42,872 bases of DNA, taken from Sergeia podlipaevii. Lineage: Eukaryota; Euglenozoa; Kinetoplastea; Trypanosomatida; Trypanosomatidae. Below are positions 1 through 9,032 of this stretch, piece by piece. A program made the position numbers and the translations under genes. The stretch spans positions 1 through 42,872 of the forward strand of contig JASANZ010002079.1 in assembly GCA_030849805.1 (NCBI GenBank), written 5' to 3'. Within the stretch, counting starts at the first letter, position 1. The number at the start of each line of letters is the position of its first letter. The notes beneath the pieces were generated by a model. That model had not been told where the DNA came from, did no database searches, and saw only the letters and a program-made list of their open reading frames with translations.

Positions 1-291
1 TCAATGCGCTACGGACACGATATAGCACCGCCTCCCCTCCTCCCTCCTTTGCCGTGTAGATGTGAGATGCAAAGATGCCAAGTACCCATGCATTGAAAGA
101 GAGAGAGAGAAGCAATGAATGCACGAGCAGCAAAAATCGGCGAAAAAGATATGTAACTAAATGGTGTGCACTTTCATTTTACGCATGAGTATGCACCAAA
201 CAAGTCCTACAGAATACAAACACACCCCCATATGTGTATAAGCGCACTTTCTTAGGATCCACACTTAACGCGCGCACAGAGAGGCTACACG

Positions 292-1269
292 CTACACCTT
301 GGAACGTTCCTCCCATTTGCTGGCAAATTCTAATCCCTTGCGAATATTCTTCTCAAGATCTGGAAGACAGCGGTCCAAGAGACCATCTTCGTATTCACTC
401 ATAGGCGGCAGCGCAGGAATTGACTCCACGCCTTCCTCCCCGAGCACAATTGGGGAGCAAAAGAACTCACACTTCTTCTGCAGTGGGCTCTCCACCATTG
501 CACACGTAACAATGCCCTTCTCTCCGTTGAGGGCACGCAGCACAGAGGTGGTCCACTTGTTCGTCGCGTATGACATGGAGAGCGACGCGGAGCCCTTGCC
601 AGCCTTTGCCTTTAGCACCTCATCGCCTCCTGTGCGCACTCGATGGGTTAAGAACTCCACTTGCTTTTGAGAAAGCTGCACACCACACTGTGAAAAGAGA
701 GGGACGATTGTCTGCCCACTGTGCCCACCAATGACGGGGACATGTACATTTAAAGGGCTGCGGCCGGTAAGTTCGCCTAGGAACGTGCACGCGCGTGCCT
801 GGTCTAACGACACGATACCAAACAGTTTGCGTTTGTCATACACACCAAAGCGCTTCAGTGTTTCCGCGGCCAGGGGGACAACACTGTTGAGAGGGTTACT
901 GATTACACCAATGAGAGCCTTCGGGCATACCTTGGCGATGTGCGTGACAAGCTCCTCAACCGTCAGCGCATTGGTGTTGAAAAGGTCATCGCGCGTCATG
1001 CCAGGCTGTCGGGCTATACCAGCAGGAATGAGAACGAGGTCTGAACCATCAAGAGCCTTGGCGCAGCTGCCGCTCTTGAAGCCCAGGACCTTGCACGGGG
1101 TGGGGATGTGGGACAGGTCCATGGTGACACCGTGTACATCCTCAGTGTCATATAGAGTGAGCGCATTGACAAGGGGGTTCTGCTTTAGTTGGTAAGCAAG
1201 AGACCGGCCGATATTGCCGTTGGCCCCAAGGATCGCCACCTGGGCGAGAAGCGCGCCACACCTTCTCAT
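292..1269 (-). CDS. Malate dehydrogenase, divergent paralogue
   Basis: 325-residue NAD-dependent malate dehydrogenase (malate + NAD+ to oxaloacetate + NADH). The N-terminal dinucleotide loop is GANGNIG (residues 15-21), slightly off the usual GAAGGIG. All catalytic positions are present: substrate arginines R87 and R93, the Asp/Arg pair D156 and R159, and catalytic H183 in GGHSG. The protein starts at an ATG (MRRCGALL) and ends in Ser-Lys-Val, which resembles a weak PTS1 glycosomal signal, while the short basic N-terminus could suggest mitochondrial import. Compartment is therefore undecided. It is the last of three tandem MDH genes in transcription order and the most diverged of the two that look active. 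Stop codon is TAG. Confidence 0.95.
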   Translation of the reverse strand: MRRCGALLAQVAILGANGNIGRSLAYQLKQNPLVNALTLYDTEDVHGVTMDLSHIPTPCKVLGFKSGSCAKALDGSDLVLIPAGIARQPGMTRDDLFNTNALTVEELVTHIAKVCPKALIGVISNPLNSVVPLAAETLKRFGVYDKRKLFGIVSLDQARACTFLGELTGRSPLNVHVPVIGGHSGQTIVPLFSQCGVQLSQKQVEFLTHRVRTGGDEVLKAKAGKGSASLSMSYATNKWTTSVLRALNGEKGIVTCAMVESPLQKKCEFFCSPIVLGEEGVESIPALPPMSEYEDGLLDRCLPDLEKNIRKGLEFASKWEERSKV

Positions 1270-2349
1270 GAATCAAATCGTATGTGCTTGTTTGTTTCAG
1301 ATTGTATGATGCGCTGTATGCTAATTTTGATTATTATTTTTTTAAAATGATGTAAAGAGACTACTACTACCACGAGATAAAACTACAAATATATATGTAT
1401 GCTTGAATCAAAACAACAACAAAAAAGAAAGAAATGGTTGGGAGGAAAAGAAAGATGCATCTGGTAAGGCTAAACGAGCTACTGTGATATCGAAAACCTA
1501 TCAGCTACTTCATTTTTTATTATTATTATTTTTAACGGCGGCTCTGAATCCAATAATACAAATCATGTATTATTTTTTTGCTTTCTCAATAGGTGTCCCT
1601 GGCATATAAGTAAACATAATAACACACAAAAAATATTTCAATAGCGATATAGCAATACAAAAGGCTGCTTCTTTCGTAACTGTAACTGAAAAGAAAGAGG
1701 TGAGAAAAAGAAACAGGACACATACAAAGCACGGAGATTTTGAAGTCACGACGACGAAACAACCCAGTAAGGTGGAGATGAAACAACAACTGTCAAACTG
1801 CGTCCTAAGCTCACATGATTCTTTCCAAAAGTTCAAAAGAAAAGGAGAAGCAAAAAAAGATGAGAGAAACGAGGTGTAGGCGACAACAAACTGACAGCAG
1901 CTCATCGATTTCAGCCATGTGCTTTAAATGCGTGCCAGCACTACATTCTCACTATCTTTCTCTTCCTCCAGCAATGATTTCAGAATCCCCCAGTCATGCT
2001 CTCAGCACATAAACATATACTGTTAAGTACTTTACTGCAGCGTGAGCCTTTTCAATAACACAACAATATATATATATATATATAACTGCGGTTGTAGGGG
2101 GTGAAGGGGAGAGAAAAGAAAAAAAAGTACGTACGATTGCGCTGTTTTGGCAAGTCTAATTTTTTTAAAAGAAGAAACCCAATTCCCTATTAAATAAGAG
2201 AAAAAATATAGTCAGACGCCTAGAGCTGGTGAGAAAACAGTAAGCGAGTTATATAGAAACACATAAAAAAAAAAGAAAGGCGAAATATACTATATAAGAT
2301 AGCCCTCGCTTTCTCTATCTGCAACTCTTATATTTGAGTTCAGCCATAT
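1270..2349. other. Intergenic spacer between MDH genes
   Basis: About 1.1 kb without a supportable gene. It holds purine-rich runs on the + strand (for example around 1405-1463), which are pyrimidine tracts on the coding strand and candidate trans-splicing signals for the 292-1269 gene. A (TA)n microsatellite lies at about 2067-2084. Short ORFs here are low-complexity products of these tracts. Confidence 0.7.
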
Positions 2350-3306
2350 TTACTGGCGTCCAAAGGCGATACCACGGTTGATGTTGGCCTCAAGACTCTT
2401 GATGCAAACTTCCATGAGACCCTCTTCGTGCTTGTTTAGCTTGGGCATGGGCAGAATCTTCTCCACGCCTTCCTTGCCAAGCTCCACCTGGGTGCTGAAG
2501 TAGGGGCAACGGGGGGTCATGATAGGGCTCTCAACGAAAGTGCACTCCGTGACGCCTTTCTCGCCGCTCATACCGCGGAGGCACGCGCTGGCCCACTCGG
2601 CGCCGGCGAGAGCCATCGAGAGGGTGGCGGAACCCGCTCCAGCCTTGGCCTTGACCACCTCATCACCACCGAACTGAACGCGGAAGGTGATGTTCTTGAC
2701 CTGCTCCTCAGTGAGGGTGGGGAAGGGGGACAGAACAGGGACGATGGTGTCGCCGCTGTGTCCGCCGATCACATCCACGTGAAGCTCATTGGGCTTCCTA
2801 CCAAGAGCCTCGCCGGTGAATGTGCGGGCCCTCACCAAATCCAGTGTGGTGACACCACAGAGCTTGCGGGGGTCGTACACGCCGAGCTTCTTGAGGGCCT
2901 CAGCAGCAAGAGGGACGGTGCTGTTGACGGGGTTGGTGATGACACCGATGATGGCCTTGGGGGCGTTCTTGCCGACAGCCGCAACGAGGTCACGAACAAT
3001 GCTGGCGTTCGTGTTGAAGAGGTCATCACGGGTCATACCAGGCTTGCGGGGCACGCCGGCAGGGATGAGGACGAGGTCGATGCCAGTAAGGGCCTTGCTG
3101 ATCTCCTCAGGAGCGTATCCGGTTACCTTGGCCGGAGTGCAGATGTGGGAGAGATCGGCGGCAACACCGGGAGCACCCTTCAGGTCGTATAGCCTCAACT
3201 CAGAGACGAGATTGTTCTGCTTGAGGAGGAGGGACAGAGGCTGACCGATACCTCCGGCAGCACCGAGAACGGCGACCTTGATGAGGTTGGCACGAGAGCA
3301 GCGCAT
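2350..3306 (-). CDS. mMDH: Malate dehydrogenase, mitochondrial type
   Basis: 318-residue malate dehydrogenase with the canonical bacterial/mitochondrial-type sequence. NAD-binding loop GAAGGIG is at residues 15-21, [13 protein letters not shown] holds R87 and R93, NPVNS follows at 125-129, D156/R159 lie in TTLDLVRA, and H183 lies in GGHSG. These line up with E. coli MDH R81, R87, D150, R153 and H177 at a constant offset of six. The short basic N-terminus (MRCSRANL) fits the very short mitochondrial presequences of trypanosomatids. Middle member of a tandem MDH trio. Its GC content is higher and its codon use more regular than the flanking copies, which suggests high expression. The mitochondrial assignment is inferred from the presequence and from similarity to mMDH. 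Confidence 0.96.
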   Translation of the reverse strand: MRCSRANLIKVAVLGAAGGIGQPLSLLLKQNNLVSELRLYDLKGAPGVAADLSHICTPAKVTGYAPEEISKALTGIDLVLIPAGVPRKPGMTRDDLFNTNASIVRDLVAAVGKNAPKAIIGVITNPVNSTVPLAAEALKKLGVYDPRKLCGVTTLDLVRARTFTGEALGRKPNELHVDVIGGHSGDTIVPVLSPFPTLTEEQVKNITFRVQFGGDEVVKAKAGAGSATLSMALAGAEWASACLRGMSGEKGVTECTFVESPIMTPRCPYFSTQVELGKEGVEKILPMPKLNKHEEGLMEVCIKSLEANINRGIAFGRQ

Positions 3307-3666
3307 TGTTGCAATGAAGAAATGAAATAAAAAACTGTAGAAAGTTTGGCCTAGTGGCTAAACGCGATAGAGGTTTAAGAAAGCGGAACTTGATCAGTGA
3401 TTTCTGTTGTTATTGCAAAAAGAAAAAAAAGGGGATGAAATAGAAAGAGTGACATAGAAGTGGCAATACATAAAATCTTAATGAAGAAAGTAAGTAAAGG
3501 GGATGAGCAGCAGCTATTCAAGAAATAGAACACAACTGTACATATTCCTCTCTTCTTCTCAGATCAGAAGTAAAGCAGAGCAAACAAAATAATCAATTTG
3601 ACACACTATTGTTTAATCCTCTGTATCAATGTTTGTGAGAGATAAGTTTTTTCAACAGTCACTTGG
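3307..3666. other. Intergenic spacer with candidate splice signal
   Basis: Purine-rich run at about 3416-3436 on the + strand reads as a long pyrimidine tract on the minus strand. The next AG downstream on that strand lies near 3404-3405, about 100 nt before the mMDH start codon, and is a plausible spliced-leader acceptor. No gene seen. Confidence 0.5.
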
Positions 3667-4704
3667 TCACTTCTTCGCGGATGAGCCGGCGTACGCGAGT
3701 CCCGTTTCAACGTCCTTGGCAATCTCCGGCACAGCCGCTTCAATGAGATCGTTCTCAAACTGCGTGAGATTCCCCATGGGTAGGATCCGCTCTACTCCTT
3801 CGCGGCCAAGCTGCACTCGGGAGCTAAAGAACGGAGTCTCAGTCCGCATTGTGGACTCAATCATGGCACACTCAATGATCCCGTAGTCTCCCCGCTGCGC
3901 CTTCAACACGGATGTCGCAAAATCAGAGGCCGCTTGTGCAAGGGACAGTGCTACAGGTGGTGCCACTGCAGTAGACACGGCATCACCAGGGACGCCTTGC
4001 ACAGCCTGTTCATAAGGAACCCCATATTGCTGTACTTCTCGAGTGATGCGCACAATGTCCTCCGGCAACAACCGCAACCCTGTCTGGGCAATCAATGGGC
4101 ACGCAGTAACCCCACCGCGGCCGCCTACTACAGGAATACTCACATCATATGGGTTCATGGCAAGCGCCTCGGCGACGAGCTTCCGCGCACGAATCACATC
4201 TAGCGTGGTGACGCCGAACAATTTGCGTGGGTCAAATTTTCTCTCTCGCTTAAGGTACTCAGCGCAGAGAGGGACAAGCGCATTGACGGGACTAGACACA
4301 ATACCAATCACCGCCTCTGGAGCACCAGCAGCAATAGCTCTCATAACCGGCTCCATTGCTGGTGCCGTAGCCTTTAGGGCAATCTCTGTATCCGTACGGA
4401 GGGGGTCAAAACAATTCCCAGAGCATACCATCACTAATTGTGCCCCTTTAAGAGCAGCAGGCCAATCATTAGCATCGAGGCCGTAGAACACATTTGTGCT
4501 GGTATCTACATGAGAAAGGTCGGTCGCCACCCCGGCCGGCGGCACATCGCCATCCAACGCAGTGCCGCAGCACACCACCTCGCTCACGTGCGGGCACAAT
4601 TTAAGTAGCAGTGAGAGCGGCTGGCCTACCACGCTAGTGGCGCCAAACACCACCACCTTTCCTGCCACTGTGGCGGATGCACGTGAGCGTCTAAAATAGT
4701 TCAT
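3667..4704 (-). CDS. Malate dehydrogenase-like pseudoenzyme
   Basis: 345 residues from the ATG at 4702-4704. The reading frame extends one codon further up to a GTG, which I do not use. The whole length aligns with the two neighbouring MDHs, but active-site residues are gone. The catalytic-histidine motif GGHSG is GGRGG (Arg196, codon 4117-4119). The loop that carries both substrate arginines is replaced, with Phe99 and Asp105 at the two Arg positions. Asp169 and Arg172 of TTLDVIRA remain, and the NAD loop reads GATSVVG. A 12-residue insertion rich in Ala, Pro and Val lies around residues 215-235. The ORF is intact, so it is probably a maintained non-catalytic homologue with a structural or regulatory role rather than a pseudogene. 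N-terminus MNYFRRSRASA is basic and may be a mitochondrial presequence. Confidence 0.9.
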   Translation of the reverse strand: MNYFRRSRASATVAGKVVVFGATSVVGQPLSLLLKLCPHVSEVVCCGTALDGDVPPAGVATDLSHVDTSTNVFYGLDANDWPAALKGAQLVMVCSGNCFDPLRTDTEIALKATAPAMEPVMRAIAAGAPEAVIGIVSSPVNALVPLCAEYLKRERKFDPRKLFGVTTLDVIRARKLVAEALAMNPYDVSIPVVGGRGGVTACPLIAQTGLRLLPEDIVRITREVQQYGVPYEQAVQGVPGDAVSTAVAPPVALSLAQAASDFATSVLKAQRGDYGIIECAMIESTMRTETPFFSSRVQLGREGVERILPMGNLTQFENDLIEAAVPEIAKDVETGLAYAGSSAKK

Positions 4705-5197
4705 CACTAACTCGCAGATGTTTCAGCTATGCTATACGATAACAAAAAGCGCGTATAACCTTCCGAAGTCGCGCACACTTCGTAGTTTCAACAATAAAAG
4801 AAAAAAATGCTAGGCAAAGGAGAGAAGGAGAAAAAAGTAACGCTTATAGCAATAATATAGGAACGCCAGCGGCCACTATGAGGATATGTACGCCTCCACC
4901 ATCCTCCGCCCCCCCCTTTTCTCTCTCTATATATATACATGCGCACAACAGCCGTGCGACCCATATCTCAAATAAAATATCATTCCAAGTAATACAGATT
5001 TTCAGTAAATATATATTCTTTCTTTTTTGATGTGCAGCGATACGCACGTAAACACTAAATGAACTCACACACACACACACACATATGCACACAAGTGTGC
5101 GCGCCTGAGCTCTCATGAAGGATTCCAAAGCAAAGCATATAGACCTATAGCTTTATGTATTCTTACTAGATCGTACCCCTTCTTCCTTCCCTGGCGC
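4705..5197. other. Intergenic spacer
   Basis: Holds a purine-rich run at about 4799-4840 (pyrimidine tract on the coding strand) upstream of the MDH-like gene, a (TA)n stretch near 4926-4936 and a (CA)n run at about 5065-5083. No gene seen. Confidence 0.6.
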
Positions 5198-5890
5198 CTA
5201 CCAGAACTTCCACCATGAACGTGTTGAGGTCTTGGCAGCTACAACGGTAGCTTGAAGAGGATCCAAGACAGCAAAGACGTTATTGCGGACGGACTCAACG
5301 TTCCCGTTGGCTTCCACAAGTGCCCACTCATCTGGCTCAAAACTTGTGCGAACCTCAGTTATCTGGCGGCGGTACTGAAAAAGTCTCTGCATGATCATTT
5401 CTGAAGTGTCCTCCGGCCTTTGCTCCAACGGCTCATTGGTGATGTCATCCCTGTCTGGCTCGTTGGGTGGATTGTACAGAGTGTGATACATGCGGCCTGA
5501 CCCAGGGTGGAACCAGCGGCCACCGAACCGTTGCTGCAGGACGCTGTCGGCAATATCCAGCTCAACAACGGTGCCCACCGTCATCTTTTCATACTCTTGC
5601 AGGAGCTTCGCTTGTTTCTTTGTGCGCGGAAATCCATCAAGCACAAAGCCATTGACGCAGTCCGGCCTCTTGGTGGCTTCACTGACGACCTTCACAAGAA
5701 GGGTATCAGGGATAACTTCGTCGCTTTCGATCAACTGCTTCAGTGTGGAGCTGTGGGCACTGTTGCCTAAATGTACCGCATTCCGTACCGCTTCACTGGT
5801 AGACACGTAACATAGCCCGTACCTTTCCTTGACAACGGAGGCAACCGTGGTCTTGCCTCCTTGAGGTGGGCCTTCGATAATCACCTTCAT
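5198..5890 (-). CDS. Adenylate kinase, divergent paralogue
   Basis: 230 residues from the ATG at 5888-5890. The frame is open further up to a GTG, but the ATG gives the same N-terminus (MKVIIEG) as the neighbouring adenylate kinase. Catalyses 2 ADP to ATP + AMP. Walker A loop is GPPQGGKT (7-14). The AMP-binding helix motif STGDMLR of the partner gene is STSEAVR here (30-36), keeping the arginine. DGFPRT (85-90) and the LID region GRWFHPGSGRMYH (124-136) are conserved. An unusual C-terminal tail ends in Trp-Trp-Lys-Phe-Trp, absent from the neighbour. Trypanosomatids carry several adenylate kinases in different compartments. The altered P-loop and NMP motifs suggest changed nucleotide preference, or at least a specialised isoform. 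Stop codon TAG. Confidence 0.9.
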   Translation of the reverse strand: MKVIIEGPPQGGKTTVASVVKERYGLCYVSTSEAVRNAVHLGNSAHSSTLKQLIESDEVIPDTLLVKVVSEATKRPDCVNGFVLDGFPRTKKQAKLLQEYEKMTVGTVVELDIADSVLQQRFGGRWFHPGSGRMYHTLYNPPNEPDRDDITNEPLEQRPEDTSEMIMQRLFQYRRQITEVRTSFEPDEWALVEANGNVESVRNNVFAVLDPLQATVVAAKTSTRSWWKFW

Positions 5891-7827
5891 TGCTAAAGGG
5901 GTGCAAACACACACAAAATAATAATAATAATATGAATATGTTACTCCAAGTAAATAGATTGCGTTCTTGCACAGTCTTCACGCAAAACAAGCAGAAACAG
6001 CAAAACAGAAAAAGTTGCTTTCTTTTAAACCTGTACCGCAAAATAAAAGCAAAAAAATATAGAAGAGAGGCAGAGAAAAAAAAAAGGGAGTATTGGGAAA
6101 CAAACAAAATTGAGAGCAACATGCATTTCAACACAACGACGACTTTCGAAAAAAAAAAAGGCACGAGCGCGTTTCACAAAAAGCCAATATGATGTTTACT
6201 TTTCTGCATAACTTATTTGTGGCACAAATGCGTTTTATATCCAAACCGTTTTGAAATCGTTTTTTAAAAAAGATTTTCAACTGTCGCTTCTCTTCTTCAC
6301 TACACTACCTGTCCCTAATTCTAACTCGCACTAACCATATAGATAGATGTATATAATTCGTTCCATTTCGCTTACAACGTCACACACAGTAGTCTCCAGA
6401 TAAGCTAAACTCCACTTAGCAGTGATGCAACATACTGCAGATACGCAGACCACAACACTCAACAGCAGTGTGAGCCATTCGCAGAAGAAAGCCTCTTAGT
6501 ACGAAAAAAAAAAGAATCTGTTGTGGCGCTCTCAAGAAAGGTAATGAGTGCGCCAAAACACAACGAACGTTTTAGTGTAAATATCCCTACTCTGGATGTA
6601 AAGAGGGAAAACGGATGACTCAGTGCATGCTTCGGCTGCTATATATATATATATATATCAGGAAAACACACACACACACACAAACAAACACCCGAAGAAA
6701 CACACACGCACGCATAAACACTCACACTAAACCATTACAGATCTATCGCTGTTGAAGTAGGAAATTGGGAAAGGACGTATCATGCAATCAGCTGCCGTGC
6801 TACACGGTAGGAGGCACGTCGAGATTCTCCTCTTCATCCGTACTTTATCGCATGAAAGAATCACACGATCTGCTAAAAGCTCGAGTTCTGCCTGGGAGAC
6901 GCCAGCATCGAAACAGTAAAGAGAAAAAACAAGAAAACGGCGACACCCAAATCATTATCATAATAATAACAATAATAATAATATATATATTTTAAAGACG
7001 TAGCGCGAACAGTGCCCCACTTTATTATGTAAAAATGAATTCTATAAATACAAATTCAAATATAAATATATATAATAGAAATGCTCACTTTCCCATTCTC
7101 TCTCAGATGAGTATATTCCTTCAGTAAACACGAGACCATGCTATCAACAAGCCGTGCAAATAGCTTTTCCTCCATCATCACCAAATATATGTGTAGGCCA
7201 CCTACTTATGACAGAAAACGCATTCTTCATTTTCTATGTAAAAGAACCATTTTTTCCTTTCTTACCGCACTACACTGAACCGTACATGTCAGCCTCAACA
7301 TGAAGAAAAAAAAAAAAAGAAAACGTTCATGCTTTCCATACACTCCTTCTTCCGTTATGATACGTTAACATGTTACATTACACACAAACCTTCCCAACAC
7401 ATGCTTTGATAAAAGAAAAATGTATCCAACGTGCGGTCCCACATAATTACTTATCGTACACAGCACCTACATGCGCATTCTTTCTCCCAAAAGCGACTTC
7501 TTACAGATACACGAGGTAACAAAAGTGAGTGAATATCAAGGACAATGACAAATAAAAATTCAAGAAGGAGTGAAGAAAGGACAAAGAAAGCGTTAGAGTT
7601 GTGATTGGCGCACAATGGCATACTGCCAGTGCCTCGCCTTCAAGCTCCTTAGTCCGACACAGAGAAGGGAGGGGAAGATAAACTGTATTTGAGGGTGTGC
7701 GCGATGTACGCGTGTGCAATCAAACACCCCTTCCCTTAAAGTATCTAGGCACCAAGGGCCTGTAAACGAGATAACTGCACCCTTCACCCCCCTCTTCACT
7801 CCACGACACTAGGCATCAGACCGCTAC
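5891..7827. other. 1.9-kb gene-free interval between adenylate kinases
   Basis: The longest gene-free stretch in the window. It contains poly(A) runs, (TAA)n near 5919-5931, (TA)n at about 6641-6658, (CA)n at about 6666-6682, (AAT)n/(AT)n at about 6955-6990 and poly(A) near 7304-7317. I see no tRNA-like element and no ORF with coding character. It should hold the 3' UTR of the 7828-8484 gene and the 5' UTR and splice signals of the 5198-5890 gene. Confidence 0.6.
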
Positions 7828-8484
7828 TCACTTCATGCCGCAAGCCAGAGCAATGGGGTCCAGAATCGCCGCAATCACCTTGCGCACTTCATCAACGGTA
7901 CGGTCAGCATTAATCTGAACGAAAGTCCCGCGCTGACTATAGAAGTCGGCGAGTGGGGCAGTCTCCTCCTTGTAGATGAGAAGGCGCTTCTCGCAGACCT
8001 CGCGACGATCGTCGGGGCGCTGGAAAAGAGGCTCGTGAGTGATGTCGTCGGTCTGCGCAAACTTCGGAGGACGGAAGACCTCATGGTAGGTACGACCACT
8101 AGCCTTGTGGATCCAACGACCGCTCGTGCGCGCCAGAATTACCTCGTCAGGGGCGTTGAACTCAATCGCCTTATCGACGCGCTCACCAGCCTCCTCCATC
8201 ATTTCAGCCTGCTTCTGGGTGCGCGGAAACCCGTCGAGAATATATCCGTACTTGCACTCAGGCTTGTGGATGCTATCCTTGACAATACCAAAGACAATAT
8301 CGTCACTCACAAGCTTGCCGGACTCCATGGCACTCTTGGCCTTGATACCATTAGGGGTCTTCTTCGCTACAGCCTCACGGAGCATATCACCAGTGGACAA
8401 GTGGCACAGACCATATCGCTCTTGGATGTAAGGACTCTGCGTACCCTTGCCGCAGCCAGGGGCTCCCATAAGAACGATCTTCAT
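7828..8484 (-). CDS. Adenylate kinase, canonical
   Basis: 218-residue long-type adenylate kinase. P-loop GAPGCGKGT (7-15), AMP-binding STGDMLR (30-36), DGFPRT (84-89), LID core SGRWIHKASGRTYHEVF (121-137), and QRPDDRREV (155-163), which carries the conserved arginine of the LID/NMP closure. No N-terminal extension, so probably cytosolic, unlike flagellar isoforms that have long N-terminal targeting regions. It starts at an ATG and stops with TGA. Transcribed immediately before the divergent copy at 5198-5890, from which it is separated by 1.9 kb. An ancient tandem duplication is likely. Confidence 0.95.
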   Translation of the reverse strand: MKIVLMGAPGCGKGTQSPYIQERYGLCHLSTGDMLREAVAKKTPNGIKAKSAMESGKLVSDDIVFGIVKDSIHKPECKYGYILDGFPRTQKQAEMMEEAGERVDKAIEFNAPDEVILARTSGRWIHKASGRTYHEVFRPPKFAQTDDITHEPLFQRPDDRREVCEKRLLIYKEETAPLADFYSQRGTFVQINADRTVDEVRKVIAAILDPIALACGMK

Positions 8485-9032
8485 GGCTCACAGTGCCGTA
8501 TAAAAGATGATAACTGACGTGTACCGTATCGAGTAAAGCAAAGAGCGCCACGCGTTGGATGACTAGCACAACTATATTTTAGGCACGTGTGTATGCACAA
8601 TTATTTTTTTACAGAGACGAAAAAAAAGAGGGGGATGCTTCACTGTCTACAGCAGATATATATATATATAGCAGCAGTCTCATGCTCAATTGGCTTGTGT
8701 TGGTAGCATCGTCTTCAGGGCACTATCTATAGAGCACAAGAGCAGAAAAGCTAATAGTCTTTTTTCTTCTTCTTTGAATTGAAACATCTTCACAGACATT
8801 ATAGTAGTGCAGCAAAACATCATCATCTAATTGGTACTTTTCCTTTCCTTGGGCGTGCATGGTCTAAAAATAAATAAATAAAAATCTGAAAAGCAAAGAT
8901 TTCGCATGACAGGCACCAGAAAGTTAGAAAAAACGCCGTCCGTCTTTTTTCCCTTGAGGTCTAAATTGGGGATAAAGAAAGAAAAAAAAAATGTACAAAA
9001 AAGCAACAACAAGGAGGATGCCCTCGTCTCTT
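8485..9032. other. Intergenic spacer
   Basis: AT-rich, with a (TA)n run at about 8655-8670 and poly(A)/purine runs around 8619-8635 and 8973-8990. No gene seen. Confidence 0.6.

Noticed and set aside
1570..1905. 111-codon minus-strand ORF in the MDH spacer
   Set aside because: Phe/Ser/Cys-rich translation of pyrimidine tracts, not protein-like.
5891..5914. Upstream extension of the divergent adenylate kinase
   Set aside because: The extra eight codons begin with GTG. The in-frame ATG at 5888-5890 matches the paralogue start.
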